A DNA stretch of 33,240 bases from Armatimonadota bacterium (GCA_016199585.1 JACQGM010000395.1:1-33240); one strand, 5' to 3'. Numbered from the stretch's first letter, positions 21,581 through 29,861 are shown. A program made the numbers and translations. Notes: generated by a model from the letters alone, not told the origin.

Positions 21581-22813
21581 ATGCGGAAGGTGTTCCCTGT
21601 TCTCTTGGCCGTCGGCCTGCTGGCCGCGCTCCTGCCGGGGGTGCTCAGCGCCAGCCTGCGGCCCGGAGAGTGGCCCGACTGGCGCGGCCCCGCCCGCGAC
21701 GGGAAGTCGCCCGACCGGGGCCTGCTGAAAGCATGGCCGGAGGGCGGCCCGAAGCTCCTCTGGCAGGCCACCGGCATCGGCTCCGGCTACTCGACGGTGA
21801 CGGTTGCCGGCGGGATGGTCTACACCAGCGGCCTCGCGAATGACGAGCTGCGGATCTCCGCCTTCAGTATGAATGGCGAGCCGGCCTGGAGCGTGCCCTT
21901 CGGGCCGGAGTGTACGAACCGCCCCGGCGCCCGCTCGACGCCGGTGTTCGATGAAGGCCGCCTCTACATCGTCTCCGGCACCGGGCGCATCGGCTGCTTC
22001 GACGCGAAGAGCGGTGCCCGGCGGTGGTCCCGGGAGATGAGCGAGTTCGGTGGGAAGGCGCACGCCTGGGGCTATGCCGAGTCGCCCCTCATCTACGAGA
22101 ACTTGGTGATCGTCACGCCCGGCGGCCCGAGCTGCATCGTCGCTCTGGACAAGAAGACGGGGGAACAGGTCTGGGCGAGCAAAGGGGTCTCCATGCCGGC
22201 GCACTACGGCTCCTGCATCGCGGCCACCCACGCGGGCATCCCGATGATCATCGCCGGCACCGGGGGCGGCATCCTCGCGGTGAGCGCGAAGGATGGCTCG
22301 CTCCTCTGGCAGAATGACTTCTGCGCCAAGAACACGGCCAACATCCCCACTCCGGTCTACTCCGACGGCTACGTCTTCTGGGCAAACGGCTACCGCAAGG
22401 GGGGCATCTGCCTGAAGCTCACCGCCGCCAACGGCAGCGTCACCGCCGAGGAAGCCTGGCGCACCACGGAGATGGACTGCCAGATCGGCGGCTACGTTGT
22501 TCTGGACGGCGGCGTCTACGGCAACCACCGGAATGGCTGGACCTGCCTCGACCTGAAGACGGGCGAGGTGAAGTGGTTCGCCCGGGGGGTGGGCAAGGGC
22601 CAGATGTGCTACGCCGACGGGATGCTCTACCTCTTCAACGAGATGAACGGCACGGCGGGGCTGGCCGCCTTCTCACCGGACGGCCTGGAGATGAGGGGGC
22701 AGTTCCAGGTGGCGGGGCAGGGCACGAGCTGGGCCTACCCGGTCGTCACCGGCGGCCGGCTCTACCTCCGCTACGACGACAACCTCTACTGCTTCGATGT
22801 GAAGGCGGGGTAG
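21581..22813 (+). CDS. Secreted PQQ-like beta-propeller protein
   Basis: A 410-residue exported protein. The signal peptide MRKVFPVLLAVGLLAALLPGVLSA is followed by EWPDWRGPARDGKSPDRGLLKAWPEGGPKLLW, the usual opening of PQQ-binding-like (BamB-type) WD-style propellers. Repeats with the 'G..V.ALD..TG...W' pattern follow, for example RIGCFDAKSGARRWSRE, IVALDKKTGEQVWASKG, ILAVSAKDGSLLWQND and GWTCLDLKTGEVKWFARG. Such proteins are abundant in Planctomycetes- and Armatimonadota-like genomes; whether this one binds PQQ or is a scaffold is unknown. I chose the ATG at 21581 because GAGGGAG ends six bases ahead; another ATG lies two codons upstream. The 241-bp space to the divergent CocE gene holds the leader repeat and a weaker leader-like stretch at 21506-21530. 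Confidence 0.88.
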   Translation: MRKVFPVLLAVGLLAALLPGVLSASLRPGEWPDWRGPARDGKSPDRGLLKAWPEGGPKLLWQATGIGSGYSTVTVAGGMVYTSGLANDELRISAFSMNGEPAWSVPFGPECTNRPGARSTPVFDEGRLYIVSGTGRIGCFDAKSGARRWSREMSEFGGKAHAWGYAESPLIYENLVIVTPGGPSCIVALDKKTGEQVWASKGVSMPAHYGSCIAATHAGIPMIIAGTGGGILAVSAKDGSLLWQNDFCAKNTANIPTPVYSDGYVFWANGYRKGGICLKLTAANGSVTAEEAWRTTEMDCQIGGYVVLDGGVYGNHRNGWTCLDLKTGEVKWFARGVGKGQMCYADGMLYLFNEMNGTAGLAAFSPDGLEMRGQFQVAGQGTSWAYPVVTGGRLYLRYDDNLYCFDVKAG

Positions 22814-22823
22814 AACACGAGCC

Positions 22824-22853
22824 GCGAATGGACGCGGATGGACGCGAATGAGC
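22824..22853. repeat. Three tandem 10-mers after the propeller gene
   Basis: Three 10-base units, GCGAATGGAC, GCGGATGGAC and GCGAATGAGC, starting 11 bases after the stop codon. A short-word array, like the heptamer elements but with a longer unit and no second arm. Confidence 0.6.
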
Positions 22854-22881
22854 AGCGCGCTGGAGTGAAAGGGCAGTCTCC

Positions 22882-22958
22882 GTGTAGGGGCGGACCGCGT
22901 GTCCGCCCGGCACCGCGAGCGCGCCACACCCGGGCGGACACGCGGTCCGCCCCTACAC
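22882..22958. repeat. Perfect 29-bp inverted repeat (MITE/REP-like)
   Basis: Two exactly complementary 29-base arms (22882-22910 and 22930-22958), beginning GTGTAGGGGCGGACCGCG, around a 19-base loop. It is in a stretch without a recognisable intact gene, directly ahead of a decayed coding remnant. A partial copy (one arm plus loop) is at 26130-26176. The element has no coding capacity; if mobile it would need a transposase from elsewhere. Confidence 0.85.
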
Positions 22959-23037
22959 GGCCCGGTTTAGTCGTGGGGGTGCGTGTAGCCGGACCTGGCG
23001 GCACTGGCGCGCGTCATGGAGACCAACCGCGGCAGGA

Positions 23038-23652
23038 GTCCGCGACGCCGACCGGCACAAGGAGACGCGCCACTACCAGGCATGGCGCGATACCGTCGCC
23101 GGGCGGTCTGCGGACGACGGGGCGCCCGGACCCGTCGCAGTGGATGAGTTGCTCCGCCAGTGGGAGCACTACGAGAAGAGCGAGCCGGCGCGGGTCATCG
23201 CGGAGTACTCGCGCTTCTTCCGGGAGCACCAGCCGAGGAGCCCCGAGGACTCGATCCGCCTCTCGCTGCGCTTGGTCGGTCTCTACTACGACGGACAGAA
23301 AGACGCGCAGACGGCCGTGCAGCTCTGCGACTGGGCCTTGACGAGGTACCCGGGGCGGGCGTCGCTGGCCGGCGTGGTGCGGGGGTGTCCCCCATCAGGG
23401 GGCGGCCCCCGTGCCCCCGTGCCTCGGAAGGAATCGAGCGTCTTCCACCCGAACGACGCACCCGAGGCGGAGGAGCGGCTGCCGGGGCCGGCCGTGACGG
23501 TATCGGCCGACCGGAGCCGCCGGGGGTCGGCGCAGCGCCCCGCCGGGTGGACCGATGCCCCGGAGCCGCGGGTGCTGGCCGGCACTGCGCATCCATGCGG
23601 AAGCCCATCGGGCACACCGGGGCTTGCGCAAGGCAGCCTGACAGCGGGATGA
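23038..23652 (+). pseudogene. Decayed TPR-like coding remnant
   Basis: One frame from 23038 to 23652 has a convincing coding stretch, in short pieces DADRHKETRHYQAWRD and LLRQWEHYEKSEPARVIAEY, then RLSLRLVGLYYDGQKDAQTA and QLCDWALTRYPG. Its helix pattern is like TPR proteins. Before 23038 the likely continuation LAALARVMETNRG is in another frame, which points to a frameshift. After about 23355 the peptide becomes low-complexity Gly/Pro/Arg. No start codon with a Shine-Dalgarno sequence is found; the first in-frame GTG is at 23140. I read it as the remains of a larger gene, possibly truncated near the inverted repeat at 22882-22958. A short expressed gene from 23140 is the alternative. The parent family is not recognised. 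Confidence 0.4.
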
Positions 23653-23683
23653 GAAGGCGGTCTGCGCCGGAGGTACTCGGACC

Positions 23684-24892
23684 ATGAAGCTCGCAATTGA
23701 TGGGGGAACCCCTGTTCGCGACACGCAGGCCCGGCCGTGGCCCGGGTGGCCGGTCTGGGATGAACGCGAGGAGCAGGCGCTGCTGGAGGTGCTCCGCTCT
23801 GGCCGCTGGGGGATCTGGGACGGCAGCCGCGGCGAGCGCTTCGCCGAGACGTTCGCGCGCTTCCAGGGCGCCGAGTACGGCGTGGTCAACACCAACGGCA
23901 CGGCCGCGCTCGAGATCGCCCTGCGCGCCGCCGGCCTGCAGATGGGCGACGAGGTGATCGTGCCCCCTTACACCTTCATCGCCACCGCGAGCGCGGTGCT
24001 GATGACCAACGGCGTGCCGGTGTTCGCGGATATTGACCCGGATACCTACAACCTCGACCCCAAGGCCGCCGAGGCCGCCATCACCCCGCGCACCCGCGCG
24101 ATCATCGCCGTACACATCGCCGGCTGCCCCGCCGACATGGACGCCCTCACCGCCCTCGCCTACGACAACAGCCTGATCCTCATCGAGGACTGCTGCCAGG
24201 CGCACGCGGCCGAGTGGGGAGGGCGGAAAGTGGGGTCCATCGGCGACATGGGCGCCTTCTCCTTCCAGTCCAGCAAGAACCTGAACGCCGGCGAAGGCGG
24301 CATCGTGGTGACCAACAGCCGGGAGTACTACGAGCGCTGCTGGTCCATCGTCAACGTCGGCCGCGCCATCGGGGGCGCCTGGTACGACCACCCCTTCCTC
24401 GGCAGCAACTACCGCATGACGGAGTTCCAGGCCGCTCTGCTGGAGGCGCAGTTCACCCGTCTTCCCGAGCAGACGGAGCATCGCTGGCGGAACGCGCAGA
24501 TCCTCAACCACCGCCTGGCGGACATCCCCGGCATCCGCCCGATGAAGGTGGACGAGCGCGTGACGGTGCACGCCTGCCATCTCTACGTGTTCCGGGTGGA
24601 CGAGAGCGCCCCGGGCGGCATGACCCGCGCCCGCTTCATCGAGGCGCTCAACGCCGAGGGCGTGCCGTGCAGCGCCGGCTACGTGCCCCTCTACCGAAAC
24701 CACCTCTTCCGCACGCACAACACCGTCGCGGCCACGCGGATGGACTACGCGAAGCTGCGGCTGCCAGTGGCGGAGCGCGCCTGCGACCACGAAGCGGTCT
24801 GGCTGGCGCAGCCGATGCTGCTGGGCACTCCCGAGGACGTGCAGGACATCGTGGACGCGGTGGCCAAGGTGCAGCGGGCGGCGGTCGGCTGA
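23684..24892 (+). CDS. DegT/DnrJ/EryC1/StrS-family PLP aminotransferase
   Basis: A 402-residue PLP enzyme of the sugar aminotransferase (DegT/DnrJ/EryC1/StrS) family, which usually transfers an amino group to a keto-sugar nucleotide for surface glycans or antibiotics. Visible motifs are GTAALEIALRAAGLQMGDEVIVPPYTFIATASA, LILIEDCCQAHAAEW (PLP-binding Asp), and SFQSSKNLNAGEGG with the Schiff-base Lys at 198; many homologues have K-x-L/I-T-x-G-E-G here. The C-terminal half has NYRMTEFQAALLEAQF. GGAGG ends ten bases before the ATG at 23684. Neighbours are a decayed gene and a convergent GH130-type gene 13 bp away, so no sugar-nucleotide pathway is present to fix the substrate. Confidence 0.93.
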   Translation: MKLAIDGGTPVRDTQARPWPGWPVWDEREEQALLEVLRSGRWGIWDGSRGERFAETFARFQGAEYGVVNTNGTAALEIALRAAGLQMGDEVIVPPYTFIATASAVLMTNGVPVFADIDPDTYNLDPKAAEAAITPRTRAIIAVHIAGCPADMDALTALAYDNSLILIEDCCQAHAAEWGGRKVGSIGDMGAFSFQSSKNLNAGEGGIVVTNSREYYERCWSIVNVGRAIGGAWYDHPFLGSNYRMTEFQAALLEAQFTRLPEQTEHRWRNAQILNHRLADIPGIRPMKVDERVTVHACHLYVFRVDESAPGGMTRARFIEALNAEGVPCSAGYVPLYRNHLFRTHNTVAATRMDYAKLRLPVAERACDHEAVWLAQPMLLGTPEDVQDIVDAVAKVQRAAVG

Positions 24893-24905
24893 ACGGCGCC
24901 CGCCC

Positions 24906-25880
24906 TCACACCGGCTCGAGAGACGAGAGGAGCCGCGCGCGGGTGGTGGTCGCCACGCAGACCACCTGGTCGGCGCCGCCGTAGTAGACCAGGTACTGAT
25001 CGCCGCGCTCCACGAGGCCGCACGCGAAGACCACGTTGCGGACGAGGCCCTGGCGCTCGCAGTCCGCTTCCGGCTCCAGGATCGGCCGGGGCGAGCGCGC
25101 AATGACACGCGACGGGTCGTCGGCGTCGAAGAGGGCGACCCCGAGCTGGTAGATACGGTGGCCGTCTGCCACGCGCGTGCCGTGGTAGATCATCAGCCAG
25201 CCCTCGGGGATCCGGATCGGCGGCGCGCCCGCGCCGATGCGGTCGGAGTCCCAGGAGCCGGCGCGGGGTCCCATCACCCGGCGGTGGCCGTGCCAGCGGC
25301 GCAGGTCGTCGGACCAGGCGATCCAGATCTCCGGGTAGGGACGGTGGAACATCGCAAAGCGGCCGCCGATCTCCTCCGGAAAGAGCACGGCGTTCTTGGA
25401 GTCGCGGTCGGGAATGACGATGCCGATCCGCTCCACCCGCTGGAAGTCATCCGTCACGGCGAGGGCGACGCGAACGCGCCAGGGCGTTCCCAGATCCCAG
25501 GGCCGCGGCGGGCGGCCATCATCGTAGATGGAAGCGGCGGTGAAGGTGATGTAGTGGCGCCCGCCCAGGGGCGTCAGGCGAGGGTCCTCCACGCCGACGC
25601 GCTCCTCGAAGCAATCGGGCAGCGGCGAGAGGAGCGGCACGGGCGCGCGGTGCGCCACGCGGAAGCCGTCGTCGCTCACCGCGTGCCCCAGGCGCGAGAC
25701 TCCCTTCCGATCAATCGCGCGGTAGACGATGTGTACCCTACCGTCGTGCGCGACGGCGGCCGGGTTGCAGACGGCGGCGCTCTCCCACGCGTTCCGGGTG
25801 GGCGCCAGAATCGGGTTGCCGACATATCGTTCCAGGACCAATGCTCCAGAATCTCCCTCCAACAGACGGGGCACGCCCAC
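24906..25880 (-). CDS. Glycoside phosphorylase/hydrolase of the GH130 type
   Basis: A protein of up to 324 residues with the five-bladed propeller pattern of GH130 enzymes, which phosphorolyse beta-mannosides. Segments supporting this are NPILAP at the N-terminus, AVCNPAAV...VHIVYRA, SRLGHAVSDDGFR, the signature GVEDPRLTPLGGRHYITFTA (the Asp of EDPR is the family's likely acid), KNAVLFPEEIGGRFAMFHRPYPEIWIAWSDDLRRW, and GAGAPPIRIPEGWLMIYHG. The start is uncertain: GTG at 25880 gives MGVPRLLEGDS, and TTG codons slightly downstream are possible. A leader motif lies 51 bases upstream (25963-25931). It converges with the aminotransferase gene. Together with rhaA and the CocE gene it suggests plant-polysaccharide use, which is inference. 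Confidence 0.88.
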   Translation of the reverse strand: MGVPRLLEGDSGALVLERYVGNPILAPTRNAWESAAVCNPAAVAHDGRVHIVYRAIDRKGVSRLGHAVSDDGFRVAHRAPVPLLSPLPDCFEERVGVEDPRLTPLGGRHYITFTAASIYDDGRPPRPWDLGTPWRVRVALAVTDDFQRVERIGIVIPDRDSKNAVLFPEEIGGRFAMFHRPYPEIWIAWSDDLRRWHGHRRVMGPRAGSWDSDRIGAGAPPIRIPEGWLMIYHGTRVADGHRIYQLGVALFDADDPSRVIARSPRPILEPEADCERQGLVRNVVFACGLVERGDQYLVYYGGADQVVCVATTTRARLLSSLEPV

Positions 25881-25930
25881 ACCGGGCGCCCCGATGCCAT
25901 TCTACCATGCCGGCGGCAGCCTGTCACCTC

Positions 25931-25963
25931 CCGGTTCGTCGGTGCCCGCGCGCTGCCTCTCCT
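25931..25963 (-). promoter_or_regulatory. Leader motif AGGA...CGAACC upstream of the GH130 gene
   Basis: Minus strand AGGAGAGGCAGCG, GCGGGCACC and GACGAACCGG, about 51 bases before the GTG start. Same layout and orientation as the leaders of rhaA, CocE and the RNA ligase-like gene, though less conserved. Confidence 0.35.
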
Positions 25964-26129
25964 GATCCCCCGTCGGGATGAAGGTTTGCGATGGACATGA
26001 CGTCTAAAGGGATGTGGGAGGCAGCGGAGGCATTCTCCCTATGAGGGCAGACCGTGAGCCGGACATTGGCCCGGTCGGGGAAAGGCTGCACCGCCAAGTA
26101 CCACGCCGGGGTAAGGAGGCGGATTCTAC

Positions 26130-26176
26130 GTAGGGGCGGAGCGCGTCTCCGCCCGGCTTCGAGCGCGCGCCACACC
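26130..26176. repeat. Partial copy of the 29-bp inverted repeat element
   Basis: GTAGGGGCGGAGCGCG and what follows match the left arm and loop of 22882-22928 with a few differences, including the loop end GCGCCACACC. The second arm is missing or has diverged. It lies in the 721-bp stretch 25881-26601, which otherwise holds a leader motif, a consensus promoter and a long untranslated leader; I see no gene there. Confidence 0.7.
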
Positions 26177-26267
26177 AGGGCCGACAGGGTCGTTGGCTAA
26201 GGGCGGATGCCAGGGCGGAAGCTGCGTCACTTGATCTCTGACGGTTCCTTGCCGCCGAAAAAACCGC

Positions 26268-26296
26268 TTGACAACAACTCGGACACGGAGTATAAT
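26268..26296 (+). promoter_or_regulatory. Perfect consensus sigma70 promoter
   Basis: TTGACA (26268-26273), a 17-base spacer and TATAAT (26291-26296). Transcription would start near 26303 and run about 280 bases before the first likely start codon of the secreted protease gene (26585). Confidence 0.85.
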
Positions 26297-26302
26297 GATA
26301 TT

Positions 26303-26601
26303 GGTGCTTTTCAGGCGCCTGTCAGGCGACCGTCTGTCCGGCTCGGGTGTTTCTCTCGGGCACTGTCGTCTGCCCCTCACTGCGAGCCGGCCCGGCCCGT
26401 GCGCCGCAGCCGCGCGCACCCCGAAGCGCAGGGGTGCGTCCCCGCACGCGCGCTGCCCGTCCTGACCGTTGGTCAGGTGAGCCATCTTGACCAACACTTC
26501 GGTCTCACCGTCTCCTGCCGCGCACCCGCGGCGGAGCCCGCCAGGGTTCTCGTTCTGTTCCATCTCAGAAATGGGAGACGGGCCGTGAAAACCACAAAGA
26601 T
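26303..26601 (+). other. Long GC-rich leader ahead of the secreted protease gene
   Basis: About 280-300 bases between the predicted start site and the coding region. It contains no convincing ORF. Local complementary patches such as CAGGCGCCTG (26312-26321), and GACCGTTGGTC near 26464, could give RNA structure. I recognise no known riboswitch. GGGAG at 26573-26577 is a good Shine-Dalgarno sequence for a GTG at 26585, which is out of frame with the downstream gene (see that entry). Confidence 0.4.
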
Positions 26602-28539
26602 TTGTACCCCCCCCGCAGCCGCCTGCTGACGGCTGTCCTCGTCTGTCTCCTGTCAGTGGTAGCCGTGCGCGCTGACGCCCAGCACACGCACCACTGGTAC
26701 GCCTACTCAGCGCCGGAGTTCTATGGACCGACGGTTTCGGCGGAGTACGTCCGGAAGGCCACCACGGCCGCGCCGCAGTACGTCGGCCTGTATTGGGGCA
26801 TCTACCAGGACTACGACATGTGCTCGCTGGACGGCATAGCGGAAGACCCCGAGTGCCCCGCTCCGTTCTACGGCTTCGCCACCAACGACGCGAAGCCCGT
26901 GGCCTGGTCGGACAACGGCGCCGGCGGCACTTTCGGGAAGCTTGTGGGAAGCACCTTCACCGCACTCGGTAGTGGCGTAAGTGCCGATGAGGTGGACACC
27001 TACCGACTCCCCACGACCCCCTGCGCCATCCAGATCCAGATGCAGGTGGATGACTTCCAGCCCACGACTGAGGACCCGAATGTCTCCAGTTACAACGACG
27101 GTGCGGTCTGGAGCGATCCGGTCGAGTTCACGGTGTGGGAGTTCACGATCGACAACCCCGTCGGCAGTTGGGTGCCCGCGCTCAACGCGTCGCGCACCTT
27201 CACCGCCGAGATCCGACCGCTAACCGACCACGCCAGCAACTCGATGGCGCGCGTCATCACGTTTCGCATCACCCCGTGTTCCCAGGAAGAGGGCTACTGC
27301 CTCAACGCCAACCGGAATGAGGGCGACGACTACGACACCGAAGGGAACGACCTGAAGTTCATCCCGGCCCTCAACGAGGACCTGGACGTCACCAGCACGG
27401 ACGCACCCGCCGGCCGCCACTATGACCAGGCGGCGACGCCCGGCTCGGAGACGGATGCCACGGCGACCGTCACCTGCCTCGACTATGGCGCCTACGGAGA
27501 GGTAAGCGCGCTGGCCGTCCTCTTCGACGCGGAGTACACCAACGCGCACGTGGAGGGGGCCCTGGCGAACTCCTCCGTGCAGATGCCGACCGATGTGCTG
27601 CCTGCGGCGCAGGGCCAGCAGCCTGCAGGGAACCACATCGCTGATGCATCTTCCCACGACGGCAGTGGCGCCGCCGGAAACGAAGACGACGACGACCCGG
27701 AAGGGGACGGCACCCCCGGCGACCGGCTGTCGCGCTACGAGGAGTACCGCGGACTGAAGGTCAATGCCTCGTGGACCCAGTTGGACCCCACTCGCAAAGA
27801 CGTCTTCATTCGGAATGTCCACGGGCTTGACGCCAGTGCGTTGACGACGGAGAACCTGGGGGCTCCCGTCCACTACATGCAGGCCACAGAGGTCGATGAC
27901 TATCGCGCGATCAATTTCAAGTACAGCACCTACCACCTGGGCGCGCAGACGGCGATACGGATCATCAACGGCGAGTACAACAACAACGGGGACTGGGGCG
28001 CGTCCCACGCGATTGGCAGGTCCGTCCCGAACAACGAGGACTTCTGTAAGGTCTATGTCGACCTGATCAATGCCGACGCAGGACCGCCGAGTCCGCGCCT
28101 GGACGGCGGCATCGGCTCCTCCGACACGACCATTCAGGTAGACGACACGTATGACTACCAGAACACCACGGAGCACGGAGTCGGGGGCCACTTCAAGATC
28201 GATAGTGAGGTGGTGGCCTACACGAACAAGTCTGCGACGCAGTTCACCGGCTGTTCGCGTGGGCAGGGGGGCACCACTGCCGCCTCGCACGCCGATGAGG
28301 CCAAGGTGACATGGTTCGCCTATCCCAACTACCAGATCCGGTCCACGTTCGCCCACGAGGCGGGGCATCTGATGGAGTTGGAGCACATGCCCGATTTCTG
28401 GGAGACCGGTGGTTGGCACAACATCATGAACCTGTCCCTGCTCGCCGGGGCGACGGTGGGCAACGGCGACTGGCACGTGTTTCGAGATGCCGGGCGCGGT
28501 GAAGACGCCCTCGAAGACGAATTCTGCGTGGTGCCGTGA
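26602..28539 (+). CDS. Secreted metzincin-like zinc metalloprotease with a C8 tract in its signal peptide
   Basis: A 645-residue exported protein. The signal peptide contains RLLTAVLVCLLSVVAVRADA. Most of the chain has no family I can name. Near the C-terminus FAHEAGHLMELEH (residues about 583-595) is a zinc-binding HExxHxxxxxH site of metzincin type, although the usual Gly is Glu, and HNIMN about 15 residues later looks like the Met-turn. Just before it, a roughly 75-residue beta-rich insert (GSSDTTIQVDD...FKIDSEVVAYTNK...GCSRGQGGTTAASHADEA) resembles modules common in phage and surface proteins. The frame opens at TTG 26602 without a Shine-Dalgarno sequence. A GTG at 26585 with GGGAG seven bases upstream reads VKTTKICTPP and would join this frame if the C8 run (26607-26614) had nine bases. 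Start and state are therefore uncertain. Confidence 0.75.
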   Translation: MYPPRSRLLTAVLVCLLSVVAVRADAQHTHHWYAYSAPEFYGPTVSAEYVRKATTAAPQYVGLYWGIYQDYDMCSLDGIAEDPECPAPFYGFATNDAKPVAWSDNGAGGTFGKLVGSTFTALGSGVSADEVDTYRLPTTPCAIQIQMQVDDFQPTTEDPNVSSYNDGAVWSDPVEFTVWEFTIDNPVGSWVPALNASRTFTAEIRPLTDHASNSMARVITFRITPCSQEEGYCLNANRNEGDDYDTEGNDLKFIPALNEDLDVTSTDAPAGRHYDQAATPGSETDATATVTCLDYGAYGEVSALAVLFDAEYTNAHVEGALANSSVQMPTDVLPAAQGQQPAGNHIADASSHDGSGAAGNEDDDDPEGDGTPGDRLSRYEEYRGLKVNASWTQLDPTRKDVFIRNVHGLDASALTTENLGAPVHYMQATEVDDYRAINFKYSTYHLGAQTAIRIINGEYNNNGDWGASHAIGRSVPNNEDFCKVYVDLINADAGPPSPRLDGGIGSSDTTIQVDDTYDYQNTTEHGVGGHFKIDSEVVAYTNKSATQFTGCSRGQGGTTAASHADEAKVTWFAYPNYQIRSTFAHEAGHLMELEHMPDFWETGGWHNIMNLSLLAGATVGNGDWHVFRDAGRGEDALEDEFCVVP

Positions 28540-28578
28540 CGGCAGACTACACCGGTGCGGTCGGAAGGAGAATGACAG

Positions 28579-29658
28579 ATGCGTAGCCCAACCAGTTTCA
28601 GGTTCTCACTGATGGCGCTGGCGTTGGTACTTGCCCTGGCCGTGCCCGCCGCGATGCGCGCAGTCAGGGCGCAGGCGCCACAGGTGCAGGTCCTCTTGAC
28701 TCTGCCCAAGGACACCTATCTCTACTGGGAGGAGATCCCGTTGCGGATCACAATCACGAATACAGGGCTCGCCGCGGAGCCGCTTCGTCTGCCAGAAGCG
28801 CGGGCTTCCGTGGATTTCGAAGTAGTGGATGCGGTGACCGGGCGCCCCGCCGTCTCCACCATCAAGAGGCGGGGCCCGCGGCCGGTGCGGCAACTCCACA
28901 TGTACACAGCGCCCCCTGTCGAGCAGGGCCGGCCGAGTCCGCCGCCGCCTAAGCTGAAACTCCAGAAGACGGCGGCCCACGCGTCGAGCAAGCATACTCG
29001 AGCGCAACCGATGCCCGCCGGGAAGCAGGCGGAGCCCCGAGAGACCGCCACAGGCCCGAAGTCACGATCGGCGCCGAGAACCGCGCTCCTGGCGGTGCTG
29101 GGCCCCGGCGAGAGCGCCGTGTCGGACTACGAGCTCCTGGAGAAGTACGGGACGATCCAGCCGGGCCGCTACGCCCTGCGCGGTATCTACGCCACCGAAG
29201 GGGCGACGGTGACGACCGAGTGGATCCCCTTCGTGGTGCAGCCTCTGCCCCCGGCGGAGCAGGAGGCGATGCACATGTACCGGCGGGTCATGGATGCCCC
29301 GGACAACCCAAGCGCACTGGCGGCGGGGGCGGATCTCCTGCGGCGCTTCCCGCACAGCATCTTCGTCCGCAAGGCAGGAAGGAGGATGTTGGAAGCCGCC
29401 AGCGGCCCGAACGGCGACCCGCGCGCCGACTGGGAGACAGCGGCGCAACTGGCGCAGTGGCTGCGCCAGGGAGCCGTCTGGCACGGCGAGTACAACGCGC
29501 TCGGGATGTTCCTGGCCAAGGCATGGTGGCACCTCGGCTACCGCGCCGAAGCGGAGGCGCTGATGCGCTCCAACCCCATGGCCAACCCGGAGATCGCCAT
29601 GAAGAACTGGCGGAAGGCCGCCGAGAAGTGGGCGGCCGGGGGCGGCGGCGCGCCGTAG
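28579..29658 (+). CDS. Secreted protein with a possible protease-inhibitor-like beta domain
   Basis: A 359-residue exported protein. The signal peptide (MRSPTSFRFSLMALALVLALAVPAAMRAVRA) is followed by VQVLLTLPKDTYLYWEEIPLRITITNTGLAAEPLRLP, an Ig-like strand pattern that recalls intracellular proteinase inhibitor (BsuPI) domains. The domain resumes near residues 165-215 (GPGESAVSDYELLEKYGTIQPGRYALRGIYATEGATVTTEWIPFVV) after a Lys/Arg/Pro-rich loop. The C-terminal 130 residues are helical, TPR-like (HMYRRVMDAPDNPSALAAGADLLRRFP). GGAAGGAG precedes the ATG at 28579. It lies 39 bp after the metzincin-like gene, so the two are probably cotranscribed; a role as inhibitor or partner of that protease is inference from context. 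Confidence 0.7.
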   Translation: MRSPTSFRFSLMALALVLALAVPAAMRAVRAQAPQVQVLLTLPKDTYLYWEEIPLRITITNTGLAAEPLRLPEARASVDFEVVDAVTGRPAVSTIKRRGPRPVRQLHMYTAPPVEQGRPSPPPPKLKLQKTAAHASSKHTRAQPMPAGKQAEPRETATGPKSRSAPRTALLAVLGPGESAVSDYELLEKYGTIQPGRYALRGIYATEGATVTTEWIPFVVQPLPPAEQEAMHMYRRVMDAPDNPSALAAGADLLRRFPHSIFVRKAGRRMLEAASGPNGDPRADWETAAQLAQWLRQGAVWHGEYNALGMFLAKAWWHLGYRAEAEALMRSNPMANPEIAMKNWRKAAEKWAAGGGGAP

Positions 29659-29861
29659 GCGTCGCTCCGGTGTGGCGGGAGGAGGTGGGGCGCCACGGCA
29701 GACGGGCATCCTGCGCCGGTGACGTTGTCGCGATGGCGCCTGCGTCACGGGACCAGGGCCGGCGCCTGATGGCCCGGAAACAGTAGGGCGCACCGCGTGC
29801 GGTGGGGGAGGTGAGGGGCATCCCCGCGCCTCCCCCGACCGAGCGATGCCCGGCATCCTCC

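Noticed and set aside
21340-21777. Upstream extension of the CocE reading frame by 146 codons
   Set aside because: It covers the leader repeat and the divergent propeller gene, has low-complexity composition, and the ATG at 21339 has AAGGAG ahead of it.
22838-23341. Open plus-strand frame across the inverted repeat
   Set aside because: It translates the palindrome and an alternative frame of the decayed gene into Arg/Pro/Ser-rich sequence without a Shine-Dalgarno sequence.
26207-26629. Plus-strand open frame in the long leader
   Set aside because: It begins before the consensus promoter, has no Shine-Dalgarno sequence, and its Arg/Pro/Ala composition has no recognisable motif.
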